Below, piece by piece: positions 48,885 to 58,323 of a stretch of DNA of 64,000 nucleotides. The stretch lies in assembly GCF_002742625.1 (NCBI RefSeq), contig NZ_PEBF01000001.1:4774001-4838000 (forward strand), in the 5' to 3' direction. Both the position numbers and the translations under genes were made by a program. The notes beneath the pieces are model-generated. The model was not told the origin of the DNA. It was given only the letters and a program-made list of their open reading frames with translations, and made no database searches. Numbering within the stretch: position 1 is the stretch's first letter; every line of letters begins with the position of its first letter. The DNA is from Caulobacter sp. FWC2 (GTDB taxonomy: Bacteria; Pseudomonadota; Alphaproteobacteria; Caulobacterales; Caulobacteraceae).

Positions 48885-48913
48885 GCGACAGATGTATGAC
48901 AGTTTGACGACAA
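48885..48913 (-). promoter_or_regulatory. Pho box upstream of pstC
   Basis: On the minus strand CTGTCAT-ACAT-CTGTCGC (48902-48885) matches the PhoB box of two 7-bp repeats 11 bp apart. A third, weaker repeat (TTGTCGT, 48913-48907) precedes it in the same 11-bp phase. It lies 96 bp upstream of the pstC start. The rest of 48790-49133 shows no gene. Confidence 0.85.
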
Positions 48914-49133
48914 CGCTCGGCCCGCGGCGCGTGACTCTTCGGCTGGAACGCCGCCCAACGCCGCTTCGCGGCTGGTCGCGACCATTCGCCAACCCGGGAG
49001 CGGTCGCCATTTTCTAGATGAATTCAAACGCTTGGCCGCGACGACCTGGGCTGCGGACCTGAGCTGTCGGAAGCGCGGACCGACCCGCGTCGCTTTATTC
49101 AGCCGCGTGGCGGGAATTACTTGAGTCTAGAAT

Positions 49134-50546
49134 TCAAGCCTCGGCGGTCACGATCGGCGAGGGCGACGGCGCGGCGCCCGCCTTGGCCATCGGCAGATAG
49201 ACCCCGAAGGTAGCCCCTTCGCCCTGGACGCTCTCGACGGTCAGCCCGCCCCGGTGGCGGTTCATGATGTGCTTGACGATCGCCAGGCCCAGGCCCGTGC
49301 CCGAGCGGTCGCCGCTCTTCTGGCCCTCCACCCTGTAGAAGCGCTCGGTCAGGCGCGGCAGGTGCTCGCGCGCCAAGCCGGGACCCCGGTCGGTGACCCG
49401 CATTACGGCGTAGCGCTCGACCATGTCGTGGTCGGGGGTCAGCAGCGACATTCGCGCGGCGGCCGGATCACGCGCGGCCGCGGCGGCCTCGGCGGACAGG
49501 CCGGGGAAGATCTCGACCCGCACGGTCCCGCCCCTGGGCGTATATTTGATGGCGTTGTCGACCAGGTTCTGGATCACCTGGATGATCTGGTCGCGATCAC
49601 CGTCGACCACCGCGCCGCCGCGCGGCGGCAAGATGGGATCGAAGGCGACCTCCTTGTCGCGGGCCTGAGGCGCCAGGGCGTCGATCACGTCGACGGCGGC
49701 CATGGCCAGGTCGACTCGGCCCAGCGGCGCGATGTGCTCGTTCAGCTCAATCCGCGACAGGCTCATCAGGTCGTCGATCAGGCGCGACATCCGCTCGGCC
49801 TGGGCCAGCATGATCCCCAGGAACTTGTCGCGGGCGCCCGGATCGTCCTTGGCGTGACCGCGCAGGGTCTCGATGAAGCCAGACAGAGAGGCCAGCGGCG
49901 TGCGCAGCTCGTGACTGGCGTTGGCCAGGAAGTCGGCGCGCGTGCGTTCGCTGCGGCGGGCGTCCGTCTCGTCGCGCAGAGCCAGAAGGGCAAGCCGCGA
50001 GCGACCGCCGGTCTCGCGCAACGGCCGGGCATAGGCCAGCCAGGACCGTCCCTGGGTCCCGCCGGTCTCGAACTCCACCACGCCCTCGATGCCGCCGAAC
50101 AGCGCCTCGTCCACGGCCTCCAGCACGCGCGGATTGCGCACAGCCGTGACCAGCAGCCCGCCCTGGGGCTGGATCTTGAACAGCTCGCGCGCGGCGGCGT
50201 TGGCGAACAGGAAGCGGCGGCCGGTCAGGTCGTCGGCCTCTTCGGCGGCGATGACCATCAAGGGATCAGGCAGGCGGTCGAGGATGGCGGCGAACGGCGG
50301 CGCGTCCTCGGCGGCGGTGAGCGACTGCGCCACTCCGGAGGCCGGCAAATCCAGGACCCGGCCCAGTCTGCGCAACATCATGAACCCGGCCAAGGCCGTC
50401 ACCGCCGACGCCAGCACCGCCGGCCCGGGCTGGGCGACGCCCGCGAAGGCCAGGCCCAGTATGGCCAACGGACCGACAATTACGGGCCAGAAGACACGCA
50501 GCGAGCCGCTAGGTTGTCCGTCCGGGGGCGTCTGCGCCAGCGGCAT
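49134..50546 (-). CDS. phoR: Phosphate regulon sensor kinase PhoR
   Basis: A 470-residue histidine kinase. Two N-terminal membrane helices (FWPVIVGPLAILGLAFAGVA, VLASAVTALAGFMMLRRLG) precede a PAS-like domain (residues about 90-200). The H box is FLANASHELRTPLASLSGFI (His near 211). The ATPase domain has QVIQNLVDNAIKYTPRG (N box), DRGPGLAREHLPRL (G1) and GTGLGLAIVKHI (G2). Start ATG 50546; an open frame upstream to 50678 lacks support. It phosphorylates PhoB and lies upstream of pstC on the same strand, separated by 344 bp with its own Pho box. Confidence 0.95.
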   Translation of the reverse strand: MPLAQTPPDGQPSGSLRVFWPVIVGPLAILGLAFAGVAQPGPAVLASAVTALAGFMMLRRLGRVLDLPASGVAQSLTAAEDAPPFAAILDRLPDPLMVIAAEEADDLTGRRFLFANAAARELFKIQPQGGLLVTAVRNPRVLEAVDEALFGGIEGVVEFETGGTQGRSWLAYARPLRETGGRSRLALLALRDETDARRSERTRADFLANASHELRTPLASLSGFIETLRGHAKDDPGARDKFLGIMLAQAERMSRLIDDLMSLSRIELNEHIAPLGRVDLAMAAVDVIDALAPQARDKEVAFDPILPPRGGAVVDGDRDQIIQVIQNLVDNAIKYTPRGGTVRVEIFPGLSAEAAAAARDPAAARMSLLTPDHDMVERYAVMRVTDRGPGLAREHLPRLTERFYRVEGQKSGDRSGTGLGLAIVKHIMNRHRGGLTVESVQGEGATFGVYLPMAKAGAAPSPSPIVTAEA

Positions 50547-50721
50547 GAGGAAGACTCTTCGGTTCAAGCGAGAGGCGATTCGTCGATCCAGATATGGCGC
50601 CCCGCCATGCCATGCGATAGACGGTTGGCGCCTTAGTACGTGTCGCGAGCGGGACTCACCGCAATTTCGCCGCATCATGACATGAATTAGTGGCGCCGGT
50701 TTCTATGGGGTGTCGTTCGTA

Positions 50722-53700
50722 ATGCAGCGCAAGGTCCTGGTCGCGACGGTCGCGGCCGCTCCTCTCTTGGCCATGGGTTTCGCCGCTTTGGCCGAAACCA
50801 CGGTCACCACCGCGCGGACGACGCCGATCGCCACCAGCACAGCTGCTGGCGCGACGACCGCCGACGACGTCCGGATCACCGCCGACGGCTCGATCAAGCC
50901 GACCACGGCGGGCGCGATCGTCACGCTGGACAGCAACAATAAGGTCGTCAACGCCGGCACCTTGCAGACCACGGGCGTCAACGACAGCGTCGGCGTGCTG
51001 GTGATAGGCGGCAAGACGGGCGCGCTGACCAACTCGCTCGCGATAACCTTGGACGAGGACTACACGGCGACCGACACCGATTCGGATGGCGACATCGACG
51101 GCGCCTTCGCCCAGGGCAATAATCGCTTCGGCATCCGCCTGACCAACGCCGGGACCTTCACCGGCGACATCATCAACGACGCCACCAGCACGATCACGAT
51201 CGAGGGCAACAACTCGGCCGGCATCCTGCTGGAAGGTCCTGTGCTGGGTAACGTCACCCACCTGGGCTCGCTGGGCGTGGTCGGCGACAACAGCTACGGC
51301 GTGCGGATCGCCGCGCCGGTCACCGGCAAGGTGACCATCGGCGGCACGTCCAACGTCCAGGGCGCCAACTCCGTCGGCGTGGCGCTCGACTCGAACATCA
51401 CCGGCGCGGTGAGCCTGCAAGGCAGCGTCTCCGCAACCGGCTATCGCTACACCTCGCGCCCGACGACGACCGACGCGCTGGGCAAGCTGGACGCCGACGA
51501 TTTGCTGCAGGGCGGCGCGGCCGTCCGCATCGCCGGCGACGTTACCGGCGGCGTGCTGCTGCAAGGCTCCAACTACTCGTCCAAGGTCGGCACGGACGGC
51601 AACACCGTCACGACGACCATCACCTCCAGCAGCACCGGCTCGTCCAGCATCAGCGCCTTCGGCGCGGCGCCGGCGCTGCAAATCGGTTCGGCGACCCAGA
51701 ACGTCACACTGGGCGCGGTCGGCGCCGGCGACCTGGCCTATGGCCTGGTCGCCAAGGGCGCGATCGCCGCGGCCGGCGTCTATAACGGCGTCACCGCCAC
51801 GGGCGTCTCGATCGGCGCGGGCGGCGGCAAGACCACCACCCTGACCAACGGCCTGCGTAACGACGGCACCGTCACGGCCACGACCTATGAGGCCGACTCC
51901 ACAGGCCTGATCCTGAATTCCGGCGCCAGCGTCGGTGAGATCCTGAACCGCGGCTCGATCACGGCCACCGCGTCCTCGTACGCCAGCTCGGGCGTCACCG
52001 CCACGGCGCGGGCCGTGGTGCTGAGCGCCGGCTCCAACACCACCGCCATCAACAACAGCGGCGCCCTGGTCGCCACGCGCACCGGCGAGACCGGCGACGC
52101 CGTGGCCGTCCTCGACCAGGCCGGCACACTGAAGACCATCACCAACACCGGTTCGATCCGCGCCACCTTGTCGGCGCCCGGCTACAAGGCCGACGGCACG
52201 GCCGTGACGGTCACCACCGCCGGCCAGACGATCGCGTTGGACCTGCGCGCCAACAATTCGGGCGTGACCTTCACCCAGAAGGGTCCGAACGACTACGCCT
52301 CGACCACGACCTTCCCCAGCACCGACACCGTCACCAGCGCCGACTCCACCAGCACCACCCTGTCGCCGGTCACCATCGGCGACGTGCTGTTCGGCGGCGG
52401 CAATGACACCCTGAACCTGTGGAGCGGCACCCTGGTGGGCGCCATGTCGTTCGGCGCCGGCCAGGATCGCCTGTCGATCGACGGCGGCGGCGTGGCCCTG
52501 GGCAAGCTGACCGATAGCGACGGCAAGCTCGACATCGCCGTGGCCAACGGCAGCTTGGGCATCGTCAACACCGACACCATCAACGTCAGCAGCCTGACGG
52601 TCGGCGACAAGGGCAAGATCCTGTTCTCCGCCGATCCGGCGGCCGGCCTGAACACCAAGCTGGTGGTGTCGGGCGCGACCAACATCGCCACCGGCGCCGA
52701 GCTGGGCATCCGCCTGGCCAACCTGGTCAAGCAACCCACCACCTTCACGGTGATCCAGGGCAGCAACCTCAATGTCGGCTCGATCGGCAGCGGCCTGCTG
52801 GCCCAGGCGCCGTTCATGTACGTGGCCACCAGCCGCGCCGACACCAACAACGTCTATATCGACGTCCGCCAGAAGACGGCCGCCGAGATCGGCCTGAACC
52901 GGTCGGAGACCTCGGCCTATGACGCCGTCTACCAGGCGCTGGGCAAGGATTCGGCCCTGGCCGGGACGTTCCTGAATCAGACGACGCGAGACGCCTACCG
53001 CGACCTCTACGACCAGATGCTGCCCGACCAGGGCGAGGGCCTGTTCTCGGCCCTGCAGTCGGTCAACCAGCAGATCTCGCAGGCCACCATGTTCCGCCCC
53101 GATCCGGGCGACCGCTATGGCCCCGATAGCGTCTGGGTGCAGGAGATCAACTCGCTGACCCGTCGCGACACCAGCGACACCCTGGGGTCGGACACCCAGG
53201 CCTTCGGCTTCGTGGCCGGCTATGAGGCCATGGGCGACGCCGGCGGCGCGCTGGGCCTGACCCTGGCCTATACCAGCCTCGAGGAACACGACACGGTCGC
53301 CAAGGTCGGCGAGCAGACCACCGCCTCGTTGATCCAGACCGGCGCCTACTGGCGTCGTTCGGTGGACGGCTGGCGCTTCAACGCCGGCGGCGGCCTGGGC
53401 TATGGCTTCTTCAAGGGCGACCGCCGCTTCATCTCGCCGGACGACAACGCCGACGGGGTCGCCGATCTGATCCTGAAGAACACCGCCGACTGGAAGGGCC
53501 TGACCGCCAACGCCTTCGCCGGCGTCGCCTACGAGCAGAAGTTCGGCCGCTTCTTCGCGCGCCCGGAAGGCCGCGTGGACTATGTCTGGCTGCGTGAAGG
53601 CAAGCGCGCCGAAAGCGGCGGCGGCGACGGCTTCGACCTGACGGTCGCCAAGCGCACCTCCAGCAACCTCTCGGGCGAGCTGGGCGTGGTGGTCGGCGCC

Positions 53701-53970
53701 GACTTCGGCAAGAACGTCTGGTGGCGCCCCGAAGTGCGGGTCGGCTATCGCCAGACCCTGGCCGGTTCGGTCGGCGACACGGTCGCGGCCTTCAACGGCG
53801 GCAACCCCTTCACCCTGGCCGCGCTCAACGACAAGGACGGCGCGTTGACCGCCGGCTTCGCACTGCGGGCCGGCACGCCGATGTCCTACCTGGGCATCGA
53901 GGGCGGCGTCGAAGCCACCAAGAAGCAGAAGCGCTACAACCTGCGCCTCGCCGGCCGAGCGATGTTCTAG
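50722..53970 (+). CDS. Autotransporter (type V) outer-membrane protein
   Basis: A 1082-residue protein. A Sec signal is at the start (MQRKVLVATVAAAPLLAMGF, cleavage near ALA-ETT). A long passenger (about 30-770) is rich in Thr, Ser, Asn and Gly with repeated short beta-rungs such as GVALDSNITGAVSLQGSVSA and GGGNDTLNLWSGTLVGAMSF, typical of a beta-helix. The C-terminal autotransporter barrel (about 805-1082) starts VWVQEINSLTRRDTSDTLGS and ends RLAGRAMF with the terminal Phe needed for insertion. No protease or lipase motif is visible, so it may be an adhesin. It is divergent from phoR. Confidence 0.92.
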   Translation: MQRKVLVATVAAAPLLAMGFAALAETTVTTARTTPIATSTAAGATTADDVRITADGSIKPTTAGAIVTLDSNNKVVNAGTLQTTGVNDSVGVLVIGGKTGALTNSLAITLDEDYTATDTDSDGDIDGAFAQGNNRFGIRLTNAGTFTGDIINDATSTITIEGNNSAGILLEGPVLGNVTHLGSLGVVGDNSYGVRIAAPVTGKVTIGGTSNVQGANSVGVALDSNITGAVSLQGSVSATGYRYTSRPTTTDALGKLDADDLLQGGAAVRIAGDVTGGVLLQGSNYSSKVGTDGNTVTTTITSSSTGSSSISAFGAAPALQIGSATQNVTLGAVGAGDLAYGLVAKGAIAAAGVYNGVTATGVSIGAGGGKTTTLTNGLRNDGTVTATTYEADSTGLILNSGASVGEILNRGSITATASSYASSGVTATARAVVLSAGSNTTAINNSGALVATRTGETGDAVAVLDQAGTLKTITNTGSIRATLSAPGYKADGTAVTVTTAGQTIALDLRANNSGVTFTQKGPNDYASTTTFPSTDTVTSADSTSTTLSPVTIGDVLFGGGNDTLNLWSGTLVGAMSFGAGQDRLSIDGGGVALGKLTDSDGKLDIAVANGSLGIVNTDTINVSSLTVGDKGKILFSADPAAGLNTKLVVSGATNIATGAELGIRLANLVKQPTTFTVIQGSNLNVGSIGSGLLAQAPFMYVATSRADTNNVYIDVRQKTAAEIGLNRSETSAYDAVYQALGKDSALAGTFLNQTTRDAYRDLYDQMLPDQGEGLFSALQSVNQQISQATMFRPDPGDRYGPDSVWVQEINSLTRRDTSDTLGSDTQAFGFVAGYEAMGDAGGALGLTLAYTSLEEHDTVAKVGEQTTASLIQTGAYWRRSVDGWRFNAGGGLGYGFFKGDRRFISPDDNADGVADLILKNTADWKGLTANAFAGVAYEQKFGRFFARPEGRVDYVWLREGKRAESGGGDGFDLTVAKRTSSNLSGELGVVVGADFGKNVWWRPEVRVGYRQTLAGSVGDTVAAFNGGNPFTLAALNDKDGALTAGFALRAGTPMSYLGIEGGVEATKKQKRYNLRLAGRAMF

Positions 53971-54082
53971 AGCGCGTTGGGCGAAAGTGTGGGCGGTTTC
54001 GCCCGCCAAAACGCGCTCCAAATGTTTGAATCTAGAGCCTGTCGTGTCTGAACACGACAGGCTCTAGGGTCCAGCGGACCCT
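53970..54082. repeat. Tandem cruciform-forming inverted repeats after the autotransporter gene
   Basis: Three hairpins follow each other. The first is GAGCGCGTT...AACGCGCTC (about 53971-54018) enclosing GGGCGAAA...TTTCGCCC. The second is a perfect 16-bp stem (54032-54047 with 54052-54067, arm CTAGAGCCTGTCGTGT, loop CTGA). The third is AGGGTCC-AGC-GGACCCT (about 54066-54082). There are no T tracts, so these are more like mobile or structural repeats than terminators. Confidence 0.75.
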
Positions 54083-54106
54083 CACCCTTCTCTGCGAAAA
54101 TGTTGC

Positions 54107-54137
54107 AAGCCGTCGCGGGAAACCGCGGCGGCTTTTT
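54107..54137 (+). terminator. Intrinsic terminator downstream of the autotransporter gene
   Basis: A 12-bp stem (54107-54118 with 54123-54134, one G-U pair) with a GAAA tetraloop is followed by TTTTT. It lies 137 bp after the stop. The rest of the gap to 54332 holds no gene; I see no clear Pho box in it. Confidence 0.85.
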
Positions 54138-54332
54138 CCGTGAACGGAACATTTACAGATTTAAATGTCTGATAAGGCTGAAGATTCGCAGCGTATTTCG
54201 CGACACTTTGCCGCGCCTGCAGAAAAACTCACGGCCGGTTTTCCTAAATCTCGATTCCGCAGCTAGGAATAATCGTCTTCCCTAGCTCGGCAGGTCGGCC
54301 CGCCCAGCGGCGCCGAAAAGGGGACAGACACG

Positions 54333-55793
54333 ATGACCAAAACCTGTAACGCATTTCGCGTGGCGCTGATCGCCGGCGCGTCCTTGCTGGCCACCGCCGG
54401 CGCCGCCTCCGCCCAGGACGCCGCGCCGCGCTCGCCGGCCGAGGCCGAGGCCCGTATCGCCGCGCTCGAAGCCCAATTGAACACGCTGGCCCAGCAGGTC
54501 GCCGACCTCAAGGCCGCCACCGCCGCCAGCCTCAAGGACGTTCGCGCCGCCCAGAGCGCCACCACCGTCAGCATCGCCGCCGGCAAACCGACCATCGCCT
54601 CGGGCGACGGCGCCTTCAGCGCCACGATCCACGCGGTGATGCAGCTCGACGCCGCCCAGTACTATCAGGACAAGGGCCTGCCGGCCGTCCTGGGCAACGC
54701 CCGCGACCTGAACAGCGGCGCCAACTTCCGCCGCGCCCGCATCGGCGTCGACGGCAAGTTCTACAAGAACTTCGAATACAACGCCCTGCTCGACTTCGGC
54801 GGCGCCGGCACGGATGGCCAGGGCACGCTGCAGGAGCTGTGGGTCCAGTACAACTACGCCCCGTTCAAGGTCCGCGTCGGCGCCTTCGCGCCGAACCTTG
54901 GCCTTGAGGACGCGGCCTCGACCAACGGCTCGCTCTTCGCCGAACGCCCGTCTGGCTCCGAGCTGGCGCGCGGCCTGGCCGGCGCCGACAAGCGCATCGC
55001 TTTGCAGGGCCAAATCCTGCGAGAGCGCTGGCTGCTGTCGGGCGCGATCACCGGCGCCAAGGCCGGCGACGGGCAGACCTTCGACGAGCAGCTCGGCTAT
55101 CTGGGCCGCTTCGCGTTCGTGCCACTCAAGGGCTACGACTGGCTGGTCCATGTCGGCGCCAACGCCAGCAAGGTCGTCACTCCGGCCCAGACCGCCGTCG
55201 GCGGCGCCTATCCCGTTACCGTCAGCGACCGTCCGGAACTGCGCGTCGACGGCACGCAGCTGATCACCACCGGCGCGATCGACTCGACCGGCGCCCGCCA
55301 CTACGGCTTCGAGGCCGCCGCCCAGAAGAAGAACTTCCTGATCCAAGGCGAGTATTTCGACATCGCCATCGACCGCCGCAGCCCGGCCGCCGGCGTCAGC
55401 GATCCGAAGTTCAAGGCCTGGTACGTCGAAGGCTCGTGGGTGCTGACCGGCGAGGCCCGCCGCTACAACGTCAACAACTTCGCGTTCGACGCCCCGTCCA
55501 TCGAACACCCGTTCGACCTGAAGAAGCGCCAGTGGGGCGCCTGGGAACTGGCGGCGCGCTACTCGGTCGCCGACCTGAACCATCACGAGCAGGCCACTCT
55601 GGCCGCCGACCGCGTTCGCGGCGGCGAGCAGAAGATCACCACCGTCGGCGTCAACTGGTTCCCCAACCCGGTGACCAAGTTCTCGCTGAGCTACTACGAC
55701 GTCTCGATCGATCGCCTGGACCCGGCCGGCGGCCTCGTGCCGCTGAGCCAGGACTACCAGGTCGTCAACCTGCGAAGCCAGTACGCGTTCTAA
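54333..55793 (+). CDS. OprO/OprP-type phosphate-selective porin
   Basis: A 486-residue outer-membrane porin. The signal peptide (ALIAGASLLATAGAASAQ) is followed by a short coiled coil (AEARIAALEAQLNTLAQQVA) that trimerises this family. The barrel begins ATIHAVMQLDAAQYYQ, with NFRRARIGVDGKFYKNFEYN as the OprO/P signature, and ends NLRSQYAF with the terminal Phe. It passes phosphate or polyphosphate, or other anions such as sulfate, which the neighbouring binding protein would suit. It lies near the pho genes but lacks an obvious Pho box. Confidence 0.92.
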   Translation: MTKTCNAFRVALIAGASLLATAGAASAQDAAPRSPAEAEARIAALEAQLNTLAQQVADLKAATAASLKDVRAAQSATTVSIAAGKPTIASGDGAFSATIHAVMQLDAAQYYQDKGLPAVLGNARDLNSGANFRRARIGVDGKFYKNFEYNALLDFGGAGTDGQGTLQELWVQYNYAPFKVRVGAFAPNLGLEDAASTNGSLFAERPSGSELARGLAGADKRIALQGQILRERWLLSGAITGAKAGDGQTFDEQLGYLGRFAFVPLKGYDWLVHVGANASKVVTPAQTAVGGAYPVTVSDRPELRVDGTQLITTGAIDSTGARHYGFEAAAQKKNFLIQGEYFDIAIDRRSPAAGVSDPKFKAWYVEGSWVLTGEARRYNVNNFAFDAPSIEHPFDLKKRQWGAWELAARYSVADLNHHEQATLAADRVRGGEQKITTVGVNWFPNPVTKFSLSYYDVSIDRLDPAGGLVPLSQDYQVVNLRSQYAF

Positions 55794-55880
55794 TCAGGCC
55801 GGCGCGGCGTTTTCAGCGCCGCGCCGGCTCCCCATATCCTTGGCCATATCCTTGGAAGACCTCCAGAAAGGACCGTCTCG

Positions 55881-56918
55881 ATGAGCGACTTCACCCAGGC
55901 TCCGACTCGCAGAGGTCTTCTGGCCGGCGCCGGCGCGGGCGCCGCAGCCCTCGCCGTGGGCGGTTCGGCTTTCGCCCAGGCCAAGCCCATCACGCTGCTG
56001 AACGTCAGCTACGATCCGACGCGCGAGCTCTACAAGGACATCAACGCGGCCTACGCCAAGTACTGGAAGGAAAAGGTCGGCCAGACCCTGGTGATCAACC
56101 AGAGCCACGGCGGCTCGGGCAAGCAGGCCCGCTCGGTGATCGACGGCCTGCAGGCCGACGTCGTCACCCTGGCCCTGGCCTATGACATCGACGAGATCGC
56201 GGCGAAGGCCAGGCTGTTACCGGCCAACTGGCAATCGCGCCTGCCGCAGAACTCCACGCCCTACACCTCGACCATCGTGTTCCTGGTCCGCAAGGGCAAT
56301 CCCTGGAAGATCAAGGACTGGGGCGACCTGGTGAAGCCGGGCATCGACGTGATCACCCCGAACCCCAAGACCTCGGGCGGCGCCCGCTGGAACTACCTGG
56401 CCGCCTGGGCCTGGGCCCTGAAGCAGCCAGGCGGCAACCCCGCCAAGGCCGAGGCCTTCGTCAGGACCCTGTTCGAGCATGTGCCGGTGCTGGACACCGG
56501 CGCCCGCGGCGCCACCACCAGCTTCACCCAGCGCGGTCTGGGCGACGTACTGCTGGCCTGGGAGAACGAGGCCTACCTCGCCCAGGACGAACTGCCCGGC
56601 AAGTTCGACATCGTCTATCCGTCGCTCTCGATCCTGGCCGAGCCGCCGGTCGCCGTGGTTGACAAGAACGTCGATCGCCACAAGACCCGCACGATCGCCG
56701 AGGGCTATCTGAACTTCCTGTACAGCCCGCTGGCCCAGGAGTTGATCGCCAAGAACTACTACCGCCCGCGCAACGCCGACGTGGCGGCCAAGTACGCGGC
56801 GCGCTTCAAGAGGATCCCGCTGGTGACGATCGACGACACCTTCGGCGGCTGGAAGAAGGCCCAGGCCACGCATTTCAACGACGGCGGCGTGTTTGACCGG
56901 ATCTACCAGCCCAAGTAA
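55881..56918 (+). CDS. sbp: Sulfate-binding periplasmic protein
   Basis: A 345-residue binding protein of the Sbp/CysP family. The signal contains twin Arg ([20 protein letters not shown]), so export may be by Tat. The mature start [20 protein letters not shown], then [30 protein letters not shown] and [20 protein letters not shown] are the classic sulfate-binding signatures. The permeases and ATPase (cysT, cysW, cysA) are not adjacent, so it must serve a transporter encoded elsewhere. It sits 87 bp after the porin gene. Confidence 0.93.
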   Translation: MSDFTQAPTRRGLLAGAGAGAAALAVGGSAFAQAKPITLLNVSYDPTRELYKDINAAYAKYWKEKVGQTLVINQSHGGSGKQARSVIDGLQADVVTLALAYDIDEIAAKARLLPANWQSRLPQNSTPYTSTIVFLVRKGNPWKIKDWGDLVKPGIDVITPNPKTSGGARWNYLAAWAWALKQPGGNPAKAEAFVRTLFEHVPVLDTGARGATTSFTQRGLGDVLLAWENEAYLAQDELPGKFDIVYPSLSILAEPPVAVVDKNVDRHKTRTIAEGYLNFLYSPLAQELIAKNYYRPRNADVAAKYAARFKRIPLVTIDDTFGGWKKAQATHFNDGGVFDRIYQPK

Positions 56919-57068
56919 CGCCTCTTCCGACAGCCTGCCTGCTCCGGGAAGCGCGGGCAGGTCGTCGGACCGCGCGGCGGCTGTCCTCCCCCTGCTCGCC
57001 GCGTCTTCGACGGCGGGGATCCAGCCATCGGATCTCCGCCGCCTCACTTTTCCGATACCGCTATGTTG

Positions 57069-57093
57069 GGAACGCGACACGATCAGGTACGTT
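57069..57093 (+). promoter_or_regulatory. Sigma-T (EcfG) promoter of the kinase-receiver pair
   Basis: GGAAC (57069-57073), a 16-bp spacer and CGTT (57090-57093) match the general stress response promoter consensus exactly. The kinase ATG follows 36 bp later. The rest of 56919-57129 holds no coding sequence. Confidence 0.8.
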
Positions 57094-57129
57094 GAGCGTC
57101 GACGGGGTGGTCGGAGCTAAGCCTTACAC

Positions 57130-57843
57130 ATGGAAGACATTCCGGAGCCGGCGCGCGACACGGATCAAGTCGCGGCCCGCAGTCCAGAAGACCTCGAGGC
57201 GATCATCGAGGAACGCACCCGCGCGCTGACCGAGGCGCTGGAGCAGAAGACCGCCCTGCTCCACGAGGTGGACCACCGGGTCAAGAACAACCTTCAGCTC
57301 ATCTCCAGCCTGCTGCTGCTGCAAAATCGCCGCGTGGCCGACCCGGCCGTTAAGGCCTCGCTGCGCGGCATGCTGGGCCGGGTCAACGCCATCGCCACGG
57401 TCCATCGTCGCCTGTTCCAGAGCGAGGACGTCGAGCGCTTCGACGTCTCGGCCTTCATTCGCGACATGGTCGCCGACCTGATGGGCTCGGCCCAGCGCGA
57501 CGACGTCCGCATCGAGCTGGATCTGGAGCGGGTCGAGATCCCCGCCGCCAAGGCCGCCCCCTTCGCCCTGGTGGTCAACGAACTGCTGACCAACGCCCTG
57601 GGACACGGCTTCCCGCCAGGTCGCGGCGGTCGGATCTTCGTGGGCGTCCGGCGAGAGAATGGCGATTTCCGGATCGAAATCGCCGACGACGGCGTTGGAA
57701 TGGACAAGGACACCACGCCATCCGGCTTCGGCCTCACCATTGTTCAGCTGCTTTGCCAGCAGCTCAAGGCCAAGAGTGAGACCACCGACGCGGATCCTGG
57801 CACACGAATAGTCATTTTGCTGCCCGTGAACGGGACGCACTAA
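57130..57843 (+). CDS. lovK: HisKA_2 histidine kinase, LovK-like but without LOV domain
   Basis: A 237-residue kinase that is almost all catalytic core. A short N-terminal tail and a helix (DLEAIIEERTRALTEALEQK) lead to the HisKA_2 phosphoacceptor LLHEVDHRVKNNLQLISSLL (His49). The ATPase domain has VVNELLTNALGHGFPPGRGG (N box), IADDGVGMD (G1) and PSGFGLTIVQLLCQQ (G2). No sensor domain is present. In C. crescentus the kinase three genes after phoR, paired with a single-domain receiver, is LovK, which has a blue-light LOV domain in front of a kinase part of about this size. The sensor therefore appears to be missing here. Orthology rests on remembered gene order. Confidence 0.8.
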   Translation: MEDIPEPARDTDQVAARSPEDLEAIIEERTRALTEALEQKTALLHEVDHRVKNNLQLISSLLLLQNRRVADPAVKASLRGMLGRVNAIATVHRRLFQSEDVERFDVSAFIRDMVADLMGSAQRDDVRIELDLERVEIPAAKAAPFALVVNELLTNALGHGFPPGRGGRIFVGVRRENGDFRIEIADDGVGMDKDTTPSGFGLTIVQLLCQQLKAKSETTDADPGTRIVILLPVNGTH

Positions 57844-57858
57844 AGGACAGGTTTCAGT

Positions 57859-58323
57859 ATGACCGGGCGTACGCTCGATGTGTTGATCGTTGAGGACGAG
57901 ATGCTCCTCGCGATCGAACTCGAATATCTTGTCGAGGAGGTGGGCTGCCACTCCCTCGGCTGCGCCATGAGCTCGGAGGAAGCCGTAGACCTCGCCGAGA
58001 AGCTCCACCCCGACCTCGCCCTCGTCGACGTCCACCTCAGCGACGGCCCGACCGGCGTCGAGGTGGCCCGCAAGATCTCGCGCGACTGCGGCGGCGTGGC
58101 CCTGTTCATGACCGCCAACGTCAAGCGCCTGCCCGAAGACTACGCCGGGGCCTGCGGCGTGATCGGCAAGCCCTATTCCGAGCATGGCGTGCGGACCGCC
58201 CTGTCGTACCTGACCTACTGCCTTCAGGAGGGCCATGCCCCTGGCCCCGTCCCGGTGGGCCTCACCCTGGCGCCGGACTACGCCCAGCTCTGGGGCCTCG
58301 GCAACCTGCCCCGCACTGCCTGA
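57859..58323 (+). CDS. lovR: Single-domain response regulator (LovR-like)
   Basis: A 154-residue receiver with no output domain. LDVLIVEDEMLLAIELEYLV carries the acidic pocket, the phosphoacceptor is Asp57 (LALVDVHLSDGPTG), and the conserved Lys is in VIGKPYSEHGV. The C-terminal extension (GPVPVGLTLAPDYAQLWGLG) has no known role. In Caulobacter LovR acts with LovK as a negative regulator of the general stress response by draining phosphate. It lies 15 bp downstream of the kinase and shares its sigma-T promoter. Confidence 0.85.
   Translation: MTGRTLDVLIVEDEMLLAIELEYLVEEVGCHSLGCAMSSEEAVDLAEKLHPDLALVDVHLSDGPTGVEVARKISRDCGGVALFMTANVKRLPEDYAGACGVIGKPYSEHGVRTALSYLTYCLQEGHAPGPVPVGLTLAPDYAQLWGLGNLPRTA

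Noticed and set aside
50656..54021. 1121-codon open frame antisense to the autotransporter gene
   Set aside because: Composition is low-complexity Ala/Arg/Gly/Val with no family motif. It is a by-product of high GC at third codon positions in the real gene on the other strand.
54032..54067. Perfect 16-bp hairpin read as the autotransporter terminator
   Set aside because: No U tract follows on either strand. The true terminator is the hairpin at 54107-54137.
54138..54332. Pho box in front of the OprO/P-type porin
   Set aside because: No pair of CTGTCAT-like repeats 11 bp apart could be found. The AT-rich ACATTT...AAATGT palindrome does not fit PhoB.
56919..57129. A hidden or frameshifted LOV domain upstream of the kinase
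   Set aside because: Only 211 bp are available, too short for a LOV domain, and no GxNCRFLQ-like motif is seen in any frame.
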